Shown here: piece after piece, positions 16,284 to 24,953 of the stretch
Layout of the letters: each line of letters begins with the position of its first letter
Numbering within the stretch: position 1 is the first letter of the stretch
Assembly: GCA_964472505.1 (NCBI GenBank)
Contig: CAYYQW010000051.1
Coordinates: 1-28,848, forward strand
DNA: 28,848 bases
DNA from: JAYEIA01 sp964472505
GTDB lineage: Bacteria; Bacteroidota; Bacteroidia; Bacteroidales; JAADGE01
Direction: 5' to 3'
The notes under the pieces: generated by a model
Databases searched by the model: none
Told to the model about the DNA's origin: nothing
The model's input: only the letters and a program-made list of their open reading frames with translations
Translations under genes and position numbers: made by a program

Positions 16284-19253
16284 ATGGAGGATAAAAAGAA
16301 GGTATATTTTGCGGAAACACCTTTTGACCAATTAATGCAAAAACGCATTCATAAGGTATTATTAGTATCATCGGCCTATGATGCATTCCTTATGGAGGAA
16401 GACGGCAGAATTGATGAGCAAATTTTTAATGAGTACGTTGCTTTAAACCTGAGATATCCGCCGCAGTTTGTTAAAGCCACAAGCGAGAAAGAGGCTTTTG
16501 AACTGTTAGAGTCAGACACAGATATCGACTTAATAATTACGATGCTGAATACTGAAGGGCGCGGGCCTTTCGCTTTAGCTCGTAAATTTAAAGCACGCGA
16601 TAATGATTTGCCCGTAGTAGTGTTGACTGCCTTTTCGCGCGAAATTTCTTTAAAATTCAGAAATGAAGACCTTTCAACCATCGATTATGTGTTTAGTTGG
16701 CTGGGAAACAGTGATTTGATGCTTGCCATTATAAAGCTGATTGAGGATAATATGAATGCCGATTATGATATACACAAAGCCGGGGTGCAAACCATTCTTT
16801 TGGTGGAAAACTCCAAGCGCTTTTATTCGGCTTATTTGCCCATTATTTATAAAATTATTTTTCAGCAGTCAAAGGAATTTATGACGGAAGGCCTCAATGA
16901 GCACCAAAAGATGCTGCGTATGCGAGGACGCCCGAAAATTATGCTGGCAACCAATTATGAAGAAGCTTTGGATTATTATACTACCTACAAGCTTAATTTA
17001 TTGGGTGTTATTTCCGATGTAAGTTATTATCGTGAAGGAAAGAAAGATAAGCAGGCCGGCGTGCGTTTGGCCAAGCATATAAAAAAGGATGACCCGTATA
17101 TGCCGGTCTTGTTGCAGTCGTCCGAAGCAGATAATCGCAAGATTGCCAAAGAAATTAAAGTCGGTTTTTTGCATAAACTTTCTCCAACCCTTAATCCTGA
17201 GCTTAAAAACTTTATAAAAGAATACTTTGCTTTTGGTGATTTTGTGTTTGTAAATCCCGAAACCGGAGAAGAGCTCATTCGTGTAAAAGATTTAAAGCAG
17301 CTGCAAAAGAAGATATACGATATACCGGATTTTTCTTTGCGTTATCATTTGGAGCGTAATCATTTAAGTAAGTGGTTGAACGCGAGAGCATTGTTTCCGG
17401 TGGCGGAGTTTCTGCGCTACTTAAGCTTGGATGATTTTAAAAACCTGCAACATGCTCGAAAATTTATTCACGAAACCATTACAAATTTTCGCTTAAGTAA
17501 GGGTCGGGGCGTTATAGCAAAATTTTACAGAGATAAGTTTGACGAATCATTAAACTTTGCACGCATAGGCGACGGCTCTGTTGGCGGAAAAGCACGCGGA
17601 TTGGCTTTTCTGGATTCAATGGTTAAGCGAAACTGGATATTGGATAAGTACGAGAACATCATCATTACCATACCGAGAACGGTCGTAATTGCTACGGATA
17701 TTTTTGATGAGTTTATGGAAGAAAACAAGCTCTATGAAGTTGCTTTATCCGATATTAGCGATGAAGAAATTCTGGAGGCTTTTGTAAATGCCGATTTACC
17801 ACAACGTGTGCATCAGGATTTGGACGCTTTTCTTTCGGTTGTTGACGGGCCGGTAGCAGTGCGCTCTTCAAGTCTTTTGGAAGATTCTCATTACGAGCCT
17901 TTTGCCGGCGTTTATACCACCTATATGATACCCAATCCGAAAGGCAGTGATTTGGTGTCCGGTATGTTGCGTGTGGCAATTAAAAGCGTATATGCCTCGG
18001 TGTATTATAAAGACAGTAAAGCATACATGCAAACCACTTCCAATGTTATTGATGAAGAAAAAATGGCTGTGGTGCTGCAAGAGGTCTGCGGGCATAAACA
18101 TGAAGAACGTTATTATCCTACTTTTTCGGGAGTGGCGCGCAGTATCAATTTTTATCCCATTGAACCTGAAAAAAGTGAAGACGGAATTGCCGATATTGCT
18201 TTCGGGCTTGGCAAACATATTGTAGACGGGGGAATTTCACTGCGTTTTTCTCCCAAGTTTCCTAAAAAAATATTACAGTTGTCTTCTGCAAAGTCTGCCT
18301 TAACTCAGACGCAGAAATATTTTTATGCTTTGGATTTGGATCCCGAAAAATTTGAGGCATGCGTTAAAGATGATATAAATATTCTAAAGCTTAGAGTTAA
18401 AGAAGCTGAGGGCGATTATTCCTTCAAGTCGGTAGTTTCCACCTATGATTATCAAAACGATATTTTGCGCGACGGCGGGCTTTACGAAGGAAAGAAACTG
18501 GTAACTTTTGCCAATATTCTCAAATATAATTCTTTTCCCTTGGCCGATATTTTACGAGAAATTCTGACCATTGGGCACAATGAAATGAATAATGCCATTG
18601 AAATAGAGTTTGCCGTAAACATAACACCCGATAAAGAAGCTTTTAATATTTTCAATTTGTTGCAAATACGCCCTGTAGTTGAAAATAATGAAACCATATC
18701 GGAAGATTTGAGCCTGATAGCTCCCGAGAAAACCATAATTAGCTGTGAAAAGGCACTTGGTAACGGAATAATTGATGATATCAAAGATTTGATTTATGTT
18801 AAACCGGAAAGTTTTGATGCAAAAAATAATCGGACAATTGCTGATATTATAGGAAAGTTGAATGAGCAATTTCTGAATGAAAATAAAAACTACATTTTAA
18901 CAGGCCCCGGACGTTGGGGCTCAAGCGACCCGTGGTTGGGGATACCGGTTAAGTGGGCGCAAATTTCGGCTGCACGACTAATTGTGGAAGCCGGCTTGGA
19001 AAATTACCGAATTGACCCCAGTCAGGGAACACATTTTTTTCAAAATCTTACCTCATACCGTGTGGGGTATTTTACCATTAATCCCTACATACAGGATGGT
19101 TTTTTAAACTTGGATTTTCTAAATGCTTTAGAAGCCGAATACGAAGATGAATACATTCGACATGTACGTTTTTCGAATCCTGCGGTTATAAAAATTTCCG
19201 GCAAAAAAAATCGAGGCGTGGTTATGAAACCCAAAGAAACGGATTCGGAATAA
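16284..19253 (+). CDS. double receiver-like protein fused to a PEP synthase-type ATP-binding domain
   Basis: 989 aa. Residues about 22-155 form a receiver-like fold with no phospho-acceptor (LIITMLN, Met87 in place of Asp). Residues about 170-310 are a second receiver that keeps Asp245 (GVISDVSY), Ser279 and Lys298 (FLHKLSP), though its acidic pair is Glu175-Asn176. A linker leads to a PPDK_N/PEP-synthase nucleotide-binding domain from about 425, with VGGKARGLAF (Lys436), GPVAVRSSSLLEDS, and later LLQIRPVVE. The swivelling phospho-histidine domain and the PEP/pyruvate barrel of true PEP synthase are both absent. The C-terminus has GPGRWGSSDPWLG (874-886), conserved in appearance. It is probably a signal-controlled phosphotransfer or ATP-using enzyme; its reaction is unknown. 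Some annotations may call it PEP synthase, which the missing domains contradict. Confidence 0.85.
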   Translation: MEDKKKVYFAETPFDQLMQKRIHKVLLVSSAYDAFLMEEDGRIDEQIFNEYVALNLRYPPQFVKATSEKEAFELLESDTDIDLIITMLNTEGRGPFALARKFKARDNDLPVVVLTAFSREISLKFRNEDLSTIDYVFSWLGNSDLMLAIIKLIEDNMNADYDIHKAGVQTILLVENSKRFYSAYLPIIYKIIFQQSKEFMTEGLNEHQKMLRMRGRPKIMLATNYEEALDYYTTYKLNLLGVISDVSYYREGKKDKQAGVRLAKHIKKDDPYMPVLLQSSEADNRKIAKEIKVGFLHKLSPTLNPELKNFIKEYFAFGDFVFVNPETGEELIRVKDLKQLQKKIYDIPDFSLRYHLERNHLSKWLNARALFPVAEFLRYLSLDDFKNLQHARKFIHETITNFRLSKGRGVIAKFYRDKFDESLNFARIGDGSVGGKARGLAFLDSMVKRNWILDKYENIIITIPRTVVIATDIFDEFMEENKLYEVALSDISDEEILEAFVNADLPQRVHQDLDAFLSVVDGPVAVRSSSLLEDSHYEPFAGVYTTYMIPNPKGSDLVSGMLRVAIKSVYASVYYKDSKAYMQTTSNVIDEEKMAVVLQEVCGHKHEERYYPTFSGVARSINFYPIEPEKSEDGIADIAFGLGKHIVDGGISLRFSPKFPKKILQLSSAKSALTQTQKYFYALDLDPEKFEACVKDDINILKLRVKEAEGDYSFKSVVSTYDYQNDILRDGGLYEGKKLVTFANILKYNSFPLADILREILTIGHNEMNNAIEIEFAVNITPDKEAFNIFNLLQIRPVVENNETISEDLSLIAPEKTIISCEKALGNGIIDDIKDLIYVKPESFDAKNNRTIADIIGKLNEQFLNENKNYILTGPGRWGSSDPWLGIPVKWAQISAARLIVEAGLENYRIDPSQGTHFFQNLTSYRVGYFTINPYIQDGFLNLDFLNALEAEYEDEYIRHVRFSNPAVIKISGKKNRGVVMKPKETDSE

Positions 19254-19259
19254 AAACCA

Positions 19260-19291
19260 TTTGAAACTCTTAATACTTTTTTGTAAGTTTG
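19260..19291 (+). promoter_or_regulatory. consensus promoter of the ArfB-like gene
   Basis: TTTG at 19260-19263, exactly 20 nt, then TAAGTTTG at 19284-19291: a full match to the Bacteroidetes promoter form. It begins 7 bp after the previous stop codon, so the ArfB-like gene is not dependent on readthrough. The inferred start of transcription near 19298 supports translation from 19339, not 19306. Confidence 0.7.
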
Positions 19292-19338
19292 TTAGTGATT
19301 AGTATTTGTTTCTGAAATTTTGGTATAAACTTCTGTCT

Positions 19339-19767
19339 ATGCAGTCATTGTCCGAGTCCTTTCTTAAAATGCGAGATTTTGAAAAAGAGTTTGAATTTTC
19401 GGCTGCAAGCTCCGGCGGGCCGGGCGGACAACATGCTAACAGACGCTCCACAAAAATAGAATTACGCTTTCATGTAGAAAGTTCCGGGCAATTATCGGAT
19501 TCGGAAAAACAGATTATCCTTCAAAAACTTTCATCTCACATTAACAATGACGGTTATTTACTGATTGTATCGCAGGAAACTCGTAGTGCTTTGAGAAACC
19601 GTCTGCGTTGTAAGCAAAAGTTCTACAGCCTTCTGGCTCAGGCACTCACACCCGAAAAGAAACGAAAGAAAACAAAAAAGCCCCGCTCGTATCATCGCAA
19701 ACGATTGGAAAAGAAAAAACAAAAAGGAGAGAAGAAACAGCGGCGCAAAGATGACCGCTTGCTTTAG
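19339..19767 (+). CDS. arfB: ArfB-like alternative ribosome-rescue peptidyl-tRNA hydrolase
   Basis: 142 aa. It hydrolyses peptidyl-tRNA on ribosomes stalled without a stop codon. The release-factor-type GGQ is at residues 29-31 within SSGGPGGQHANRRSTKIELRF, the class signature, preceded by the short FEKEFEF strand. The last about 40 residues are very rich in Lys and Arg (KKRKKTKKPRSYHRKRLEKK), matching the basic tail that ArfB inserts in the empty mRNA channel. No codon-recognition domain is present, which rules out RF1/RF2. The start at 19339 (MQSLSESF) suits both family length and the promoter; 19306 is an alternative. Confidence 0.92.
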   Translation: MQSLSESFLKMRDFEKEFEFSAASSGGPGGQHANRRSTKIELRFHVESSGQLSDSEKQIILQKLSSHINNDGYLLIVSQETRSALRNRLRCKQKFYSLLAQALTPEKKRKKTKKPRSYHRKRLEKKKQKGEKKQRRKDDRLL

Positions 19768-19772
19768 ATTCT

Positions 19773-19780
19773 TAGGTTTG
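19773..19780 (+). promoter_or_regulatory. putative -7 element of the TspO-like gene
   Basis: TAGGTTTG matches TAnnTTTG exactly, 36 bp before the ATG of the TspO-like gene. There is no clear -33 box, so activity is uncertain, and readthrough from the ArfB-like gene is also possible. Confidence 0.4.
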
Positions 19781-19815
19781 TACAAAGATAATTTACTCAC
19801 AAAACTTATTCTGTT

Positions 19816-20532
19816 ATGATTTTGAAAATAATAAATGTAGCTGCTTTGATTTTGGTGCTTGTGGTTAATTATTTAGCCAATGCTTTACCGCTTAACGGAA
19901 AATCTACCGGAGAAGTATCGGCGGAATACTCTAACTTGTTTACACCGGCCGGTTTAACATTTTCCATTTGGGGCGTAATTTACTTATTGCTAATTATTTT
20001 TTGTATTATCCAGTTCACCGGTAATAATAATACTGCGGTGAAGGCTGTCGGATGGCTGTTTGCAGTCAGTTCGGTACTGAATGCTTTATGGCTTTTTGCC
20101 TGGCATTATGAATATCTTGCTGCATCGGTTCTGATTATGATTTTGCTATTGATTTCTTTAATACTGATTAATAATCAATTAGCCGAAGTGCCAAACCGTT
20201 TTGTGAAAGCCGCTTTTGGTATTTATTTGGGTTGGATTATGATAGCAACCATAGCCAATGTAACGGTATTTTTGGTTTCCCTTAATTGGAACGCATTTGG
20301 AATACCGCACGAATGGTGGGCCGGAATTATGATTGTTGTGGGCTTGATTATTAGTGCTTTGGCCGTGTATAAGTTTGAAAATCCTTTTATTGCTTTATCG
20401 GTAATTTGGGCTTTTGCGGGAATTGCCATCCGACAGAACAATCAAGTACAAAGTATATTTCTGACAGCTGTATTATCGGGAATTTTATTGCTTATTTTTG
20501 CGGGATTCATGTTTTATCGACAATTGAGATGA
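19816..20532 (+). CDS. TspO/MBR-like tryptophan-rich membrane protein
   Basis: 238-aa integral membrane protein with about seven hydrophobic helices. The segment VNYLANALPLNGKS and then LFTPAGLTFSIWGVIYLLL is characteristic of the larger bacterial 'tryptophan-rich sensory protein' group related to TspO. Further Trp residues occur at WLFAWHYEY, NWNAFGIPHEWWAG and VIWAFAGIAIRQ. Ligands of TspO proteins (porphyrins, sterol-like molecules) are known only for classical members; nothing here fixes the ligand. It starts 48 bp after the ArfB-like stop and ends before a pair of hairpins shared with the convergent chemoreceptor gene. Confidence 0.8.
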   Translation: MILKIINVAALILVLVVNYLANALPLNGKSTGEVSAEYSNLFTPAGLTFSIWGVIYLLLIIFCIIQFTGNNNTAVKAVGWLFAVSSVLNALWLFAWHYEYLAASVLIMILLLISLILINNQLAEVPNRFVKAAFGIYLGWIMIATIANVTVFLVSLNWNAFGIPHEWWAGIMIVVGLIISALAVYKFENPFIALSVIWAFAGIAIRQNNQVQSIFLTAVLSGILLLIFAGFMFYRQLR

Positions 20533-20549
20533 CGATTTTTGTAACGAAA

Positions 20550-20575
20550 AAACAGCGGGCAAAAGCCCACTGTTT
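20550..20575 (-). terminator. terminator of the chemosensory operon
   Basis: On the minus strand aaacagtgggc pairs with gcccgctgttt around tttt, followed by a T run (GTTTTTTCG). The one imperfect position is a U-G pair in the minus-strand RNA and a mismatch on the plus strand, so it is built for the minus-strand transcript. It is 67 bp past the chemoreceptor stop. Confidence 0.7.
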
Positions 20576-20590
20576 CTGCTTATTAAGTCG

Positions 20591-20622
20591 CTTCCGGGTC
20601 AGTCTCCGACTGACGCCGGAAG
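20591..20622 (+). terminator. terminator after the TspO-like gene
   Basis: Arms cttccgg/ccggaag and gtcagt/actgac form a 13-bp stem with one bulged G and the loop ctccg, followed by tctttattatt on the plus strand. It lies 58 bp past the stop of the TspO-like gene; with the minus-strand hairpin beside it, it separates the two converging transcripts. Confidence 0.65.
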
Positions 20623-20642
20623 GTCTTTATTATTAAAAACTT

Positions 20643-22679
20643 TTATTTATAGGTTTCAAAATCATCATCATCTTTATCGTCGTAATCATCTAAATTGATT
20701 GAGCTCCCTTTTTTATCTTTAGTATCGTCATCATTCTCGTCCTCGTTGATTTCTTTGGCTATTTCCTCAAAGTTTTCTTCAACATCCGTTTTTTCGGATA
20801 TTTGCTTTGTAAATTCATCAATTTTGAAGAAAGCAACGATTTTTTTGAGATCCCGAGCTTGTGATGCCATGCTTTTGGCTCCGGAAGCCATTTCATCGGC
20901 AGCAGAAGTGTTCTGTTGAATAACTTTTGTGAGCTCTTGCACGGCATTGTTAATCTGGTTTACACCGGAATTTTGCTCATTGCCCGCATTGGTAATTTCT
21001 TTTACTAATGCAGAAGTGCGCTCAACTTCGGGAAGCAGTGCGGTGAGTATTTTGTCGGATTCTTCGGCAACATCTACACTTGAGCCTACCACATCTTCGA
21101 TAACGGTAGCGGCTTCTTGGCTGTTTTCGGCCAATTTTCTGATTTCGTTGGCTACCACGGCAAAGCCTTTTCCGTGTTCGCCGGCTCTTGCAGCTTCAAT
21201 AGCGGCATTAATGGCCAGTACATCGGTTTTTCGGGCAATTTCGCTAATCATTTTTATTTTTCCGGCAATTTCGCGCATGGCTTCCACGGTAATTTTGAAA
21301 GAGTTATTTCCTTTCTTTATACCTACGGCTGATTTTGCAGCAATCTTTTCTGTGATTTTTGCATTTTCGGTGCTTTGGTTTATGTTGGCCGCCATTTCTT
21401 CCATTGAGGCTGAAACTTCTTCGGTAGATGCGGCTTGTTCATTAGCACCGGACGCTACTTGTGATGAGGAAGCACTGATTTCTCGGCTGCCCGATGCAAT
21501 ACTTTCGGTGCCTGTTTTTATATTGGCGATAACCTCGGTAAGTTTTGTTTCCATAAGCCTTAAGGCTTTCTCCAGCGGGTTTTGATTGGCATTTACCTGC
21601 GTTTCGGTATTGCTTAAATCTCCTTTGGCAATTTTTTCGGCATAAGCTACGCCTTCTTTGAATGAATCGAGCATTTCTTGCAAGGCTTGAGCCAACTGTC
21701 CTGATTCGTCTTTACCGGCGACTGTTATTTGAGCTGAATAATTGCCGGCAGCTACTTTTCGGGCAAATTCTACGGCTTTCATAATTGGCTTGCTAATTAT
21801 TCCGGAAATGAATATTGCTAAAAAGATACCCAAAGCAATTACTAAAATTAAAAAAATGCCCGACATAACCACAGCGGTAGTTTGCTGTTTGTTCATGTGT
21901 TCAAGTTGTTGCCCTTCAAGAGTTTGGATGATTTCCAGAAGTTCGTCGGAGTTTTTGTTTTCAACGGTCAAATATTGTTCCTGCAGATCAATTTGTTCAA
22001 AATAAGCCTCTGCGGCCTCTTTATATGCCAGAATTCTTTTGTGTAAGTTCTCGGAAGCTTCTTGGTAGGTAGTACCGACAAGGCGATTTTTAAATTTTTC
22101 CGCTGTATTGAGAGCTGTTTCTATATGCGAGTTATATAATTCAGTGAATTCTTTACGGTTTATTTTATCAATGATAATTTCTTTTTCATATTTGCGCGCC
22201 GAAAGAAAGTTTTGGACAATGCGCAATTTAAGGTTTTGTTCATTGCCAATAGCATCACTTGTAACGAGCACTTCCCCGGCGGCTTCTCGCATCTCGGCCA
22301 TAAGGCTGTCGCGGGTTTTGGCCGCTGCATTTTCCTTGATAAAAGCCTGTTCGTACTGTCGTATATTCAGACGCAGCTGTTCGTATTGCCGGTTGCTTAT
22401 TGATTCTTTTATCGACTCCAACAGCGCATACAATTCTTTCAAGCTTTCATCATGAATATCTTTATAAATCTTGTCTTGCGTTTGCTGTAGCATTACCGCT
22501 GCATAGCGTGCTGTATGCATATTGCTCTCAAGTTTAGTGCTTGTGGCAAAATTATTTGTGTCTTGGTTGAGGTTTGAAAGCTGATAATTTGATACAAAAC
22601 CGCCAATGGCAGCCAACAGTATTATCAGTCCGAAACCGGCTCCGAGCTTAGTGCGTAATTTTAAATCTTTCAGGTTCAT
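20643..22679 (-). CDS. methyl-accepting chemotaxis protein (chemoreceptor)
   Basis: 678 aa. TM1 is about residues 13-31, a helical sensor region of about 235 residues follows, TM2 is about 268-293 (AVVMSGIFLILVIALGIFLA), then HAMP (about 295-345), and the long signalling coiled coil carries the conserved hairpin tip around Glu495 (DVLAINAAIEAARAGEHGKG, then FAVVANEIRKLAENS) that binds CheA and CheW. The sensor region looks like a four-helix bundle and has no recognisable PAS or Cache domain; ligand unknown. The C-terminus is an acidic low-complexity tail (DDYDDKDDDDFETYK) with no CheR-binding pentapeptide of the xWxxF type. Last gene of the operon, 30 bp after CheW. Confidence 0.95.
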   Translation of the reverse strand: MNLKDLKLRTKLGAGFGLIILLAAIGGFVSNYQLSNLNQDTNNFATSTKLESNMHTARYAAVMLQQTQDKIYKDIHDESLKELYALLESIKESISNRQYEQLRLNIRQYEQAFIKENAAAKTRDSLMAEMREAAGEVLVTSDAIGNEQNLKLRIVQNFLSARKYEKEIIIDKINRKEFTELYNSHIETALNTAEKFKNRLVGTTYQEASENLHKRILAYKEAAEAYFEQIDLQEQYLTVENKNSDELLEIIQTLEGQQLEHMNKQQTTAVVMSGIFLILVIALGIFLAIFISGIISKPIMKAVEFARKVAAGNYSAQITVAGKDESGQLAQALQEMLDSFKEGVAYAEKIAKGDLSNTETQVNANQNPLEKALRLMETKLTEVIANIKTGTESIASGSREISASSSQVASGANEQAASTEEVSASMEEMAANINQSTENAKITEKIAAKSAVGIKKGNNSFKITVEAMREIAGKIKMISEIARKTDVLAINAAIEAARAGEHGKGFAVVANEIRKLAENSQEAATVIEDVVGSSVDVAEESDKILTALLPEVERTSALVKEITNAGNEQNSGVNQINNAVQELTKVIQQNTSAADEMASGAKSMASQARDLKKIVAFFKIDEFTKQISEKTDVEENFEEIAKEINEDENDDDTKDKKGSSINLDDYDDKDDDDFETYK

Positions 22680-22709
22680 AAGTATTAATTTTTAATTATT
22701 GTTATCTGT

Positions 22710-23177
22710 TTATTTATTATCGGATTCGGCAGCTTCATTAATGATTTTAATTTCTGCATCGGAAAAAACTTTTTCTATGTTCATAATCATAAAGAAGTCA
22801 TCTTCTTTTTTTATCATGCCTTCAATGTAGTCGGCATTGTATTTAGAGCCAAATTTGGGAATGGGCAAAATGTCTTCCGGCTCGCAGGGGAATACATTTT
22901 TTACATCATCCACTACGGCGGCAAATACGATACGCTTCTGGTTTTCACTGATTTCGAGTACCACCAGCATGCTGTCTTGTCCGGTATCTTCAAAATTAAA
23001 TTTTTTTCTGAAATTTATAACCGGGATGATACTGCCCCTGAAATTGATAACGCCTTCAATAAAAGGCGGCGCATCGGGGACTTTTATCGTTTTATAGCTG
23101 AGAATAACTTCCAATACTTTGGAGATATTGACCGTAAAATTCTCGGTTGAAATTGAAAATGATAAGTAGGTGTTCAT
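22710..23177 (-). CDS. cheW: CheW-like coupling protein
   Basis: 155 aa, a single CheW/SH3-like domain that joins chemoreceptors to CheA in the array. Recognisable blocks are LSFSISTENFTVNISKVLEVI, IKVPDAPPFIEGVINFRGSIIPVINFRKKF (the hallmark VNLRG/IPVID-type segment) and YIEGMIKKEDDFFMIMNIEKVF. It has a normal CheW length with a short acidic end. It lies between the phosphatase gene (13 bp) and the chemoreceptor gene (30 bp), so all are co-transcribed. Confidence 0.93.
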   Translation of the reverse strand: MNTYLSFSISTENFTVNISKVLEVILSYKTIKVPDAPPFIEGVINFRGSIIPVINFRKKFNFEDTGQDSMLVVLEISENQKRIVFAAVVDDVKNVFPCEPEDILPIPKFGSKYNADYIEGMIKKEDDFFMIMNIEKVFSDAEIKIINEAAESDNK

Positions 23178-23190
23178 ACCTTTTGTTTTT

Positions 23191-24938
23191 TTAGTTATTA
23201 CTGCTTTTCCATTTAATACCCATTACACAAACATCATCGACTTGTTCAAAGCTTCCGCGCCAGTTGTTGTAAATGTTTTCCAGAAAAGCGGATTGTTTAT
23301 TGACGGGTGTTTCGTGTATTTGGTAAAGTAATTCTTTAAAGTGCCTGCTTGAAAATCGTTTGTGATCAGAGCCTCCGGGTTGGTCTGCAAATCCGTCGGA
23401 GAACATATATATCATGTCGTTTTCTTTGAGTTCTATGGTTTTTGTTTTAAAATTATCTTCTATGGGGTAGTATCCGATTGGGTTTCTGGTAGCTTTATAT
23501 TCGGTAAAACTTTCTTGGTTTATTATAACCAGCGGGTTAAAAGCGCCGGAATATTGCAATTCACCGGTTTTGGTATTGATGGCTACCAAAGCAATATCTA
23601 AACCGTCGGAATTTTTAGAACCAAAATGAGAGAAAATTTGCTTAATACGTTCTCTCAGCTTATTGAGTACTTCTCCGGTAGTTTGCACTTCCGGGTTTCC
23701 GGNNNNNNNNNNNNNNNNNNNNNNNNNNNNNNNNNNNNNNNNNNNNNNNNNNNNNNNNNNNNNNNNNNNNNNNNNNNNNNNNNNNNNNNNNNNNNNNNNN
23801 NNCCGGTAGTTTGCACTTCCGGGTTTCCGGCTATTTCGTGCAAAAAAGTTATGCCCAGCATGGTCAAAAAACCGCCCGGAACGCCGTGCCCGGTACAATC
23901 CGCTACGGCAGCCACTATGTAATGATTCACTTTGTTTACATAATAAAAATCGCCGCTGACAATTTCTTTCGGGTAATAGAGAATGAAGTATTCGTCCAGA
24001 ATTTCATTTATGGTTTGTTTCGAGGGCAGCATGGCATCTTGTATGGTGCGGGCATAGTTAAGCCCGTCGCGCATCCCTTTGGTGATTTCATTAATTTTTT
24101 GTTGCTGCTCGGTTATGATGTCAATGGTTTGCTGCAGGTCGATGTTTTCTTTTTGTATCTGACGAATAAATGCCTTCGCTTCTTTATTGTTAGACAATGC
24201 TTCCTGAGTTTCTTCGGAGAAATTACTGCTTAAGTCTTCCGGACTTTGGTCGGGAGGAGGCAACAGGCCGTCCTCTGCAGCTTCCTGCTCTGCCTCAAGG
24301 CGGAAAGTTCCTTTGTTTTGTGCAGCTTTCGTTTTGTATTTAGATGCCAAGTCTTGGTGTTCGTCCATTATTTTAATGATGTACTTATTCTTCTCGGCCA
24401 TTTTTTTCTGATAGGATTCATGCCATTTTTTTCTTAAATACTCATTAAAATTCACAACACCTAAAATGGCAATGTATGAAAAAATGAGGCTTAAAATTAT
24501 GGGTACGGGTAAATCACCTAAATACTTGCTTTCCGGAAAGTATAAAGGATGCAAACTTAAGATAAACGGAAGAAAGCTATAAATGGTTCCGTATTTATTG
24601 CCGCTGAGAATAATTGCAATGGCCGGAAAGGTGAAAAAAAAGAACAATATAAAGGCCGGCTCATAGGCTTTAAAGTACAAGGTAAGCATAGCTCCCATAA
24701 CCGCAATGATAAGCGCATGAACCGAGCGTTTGAAATTGTCGGTAATATGATAATATATCAGGTTGGCTGCCATGAGGATAAATATAAAAGCGGTATAGCT
24801 TCCAATTTCAACATGTTGAAGTAAGAAGGCACGCAGGCTGATAATGCCGAGCAAAATCATTGCCGAGCCGGCAAAGAAGCGCAGCGTGGCTTCTTTTACT
24901 TTCTCATGGTTTGATATTTTATTTATAATTAATCCCAT
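23191..24938 (-). CDS. membrane-anchored SpoIIE/PP2C-type serine phosphatase (interrupted by scaffold gap)
   Basis: Drawn as two open frames around 100 N, but one gene: removing the N and one copy of the 28-bp duplicated contig end gives a continuous 539-aa frame. The N-terminal about 175 residues hold six hydrophobic helices, then a charged coiled-coil region with QQQKINEITKGMRDGLNYAR, the usual lead-in to SpoIIE domains. The phosphatase domain has the metal motifs VSGDFYYV, ADCTGHGVPGG, MIYMFSDGFADQ and VDDVCVMGI. Such enzymes dephosphorylate Ser/Thr on partner proteins, classically anti-anti-sigma factors. Placement between CheA and CheW implies a link to chemosensory signalling, but no receiver is fused to it, and no STAS or anti-sigma gene is nearby in the window. 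Confidence 0.9.
23675..23830. other. artificial scaffold gap flanked by identical 28-bp contig ends
   Basis: Exactly 100 N (23703-23802). The 28 bases before the gap (23675-23702) and the 28 after it (23803-23830) are identical. Collapsing 128 nt (100 N plus one copy) brings the two minus-strand reading frames into register (128 leaves remainder 2 on division by 3, exactly the frame offset). The most economical reading is two contigs that overlap by 28 bp and were left unmerged. Confidence 0.92.
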
Positions 24939-24953
24939 TGATATATGGTGCGT

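Noticed and set aside
16160..16348. 62-aa minus-strand frame in the divergent intergenic region
   Set aside because: It overlaps the start of the receiver-PPDK_N gene and its promoter element; composition is random-looking and no family is recognised.
16284..19253. Annotation as phosphoenolpyruvate synthase (ppsA)
   Set aside because: Only the nucleotide-binding domain is present; the phospho-histidine and PEP-binding domains are absent and receivers are fused in front.
23191..24938. Reading the phosphatase locus as two genes or a pseudogene
   Set aside because: The split is caused by the N run and duplicated contig end; the halves join in frame into one normal SpoIIE-type protein.
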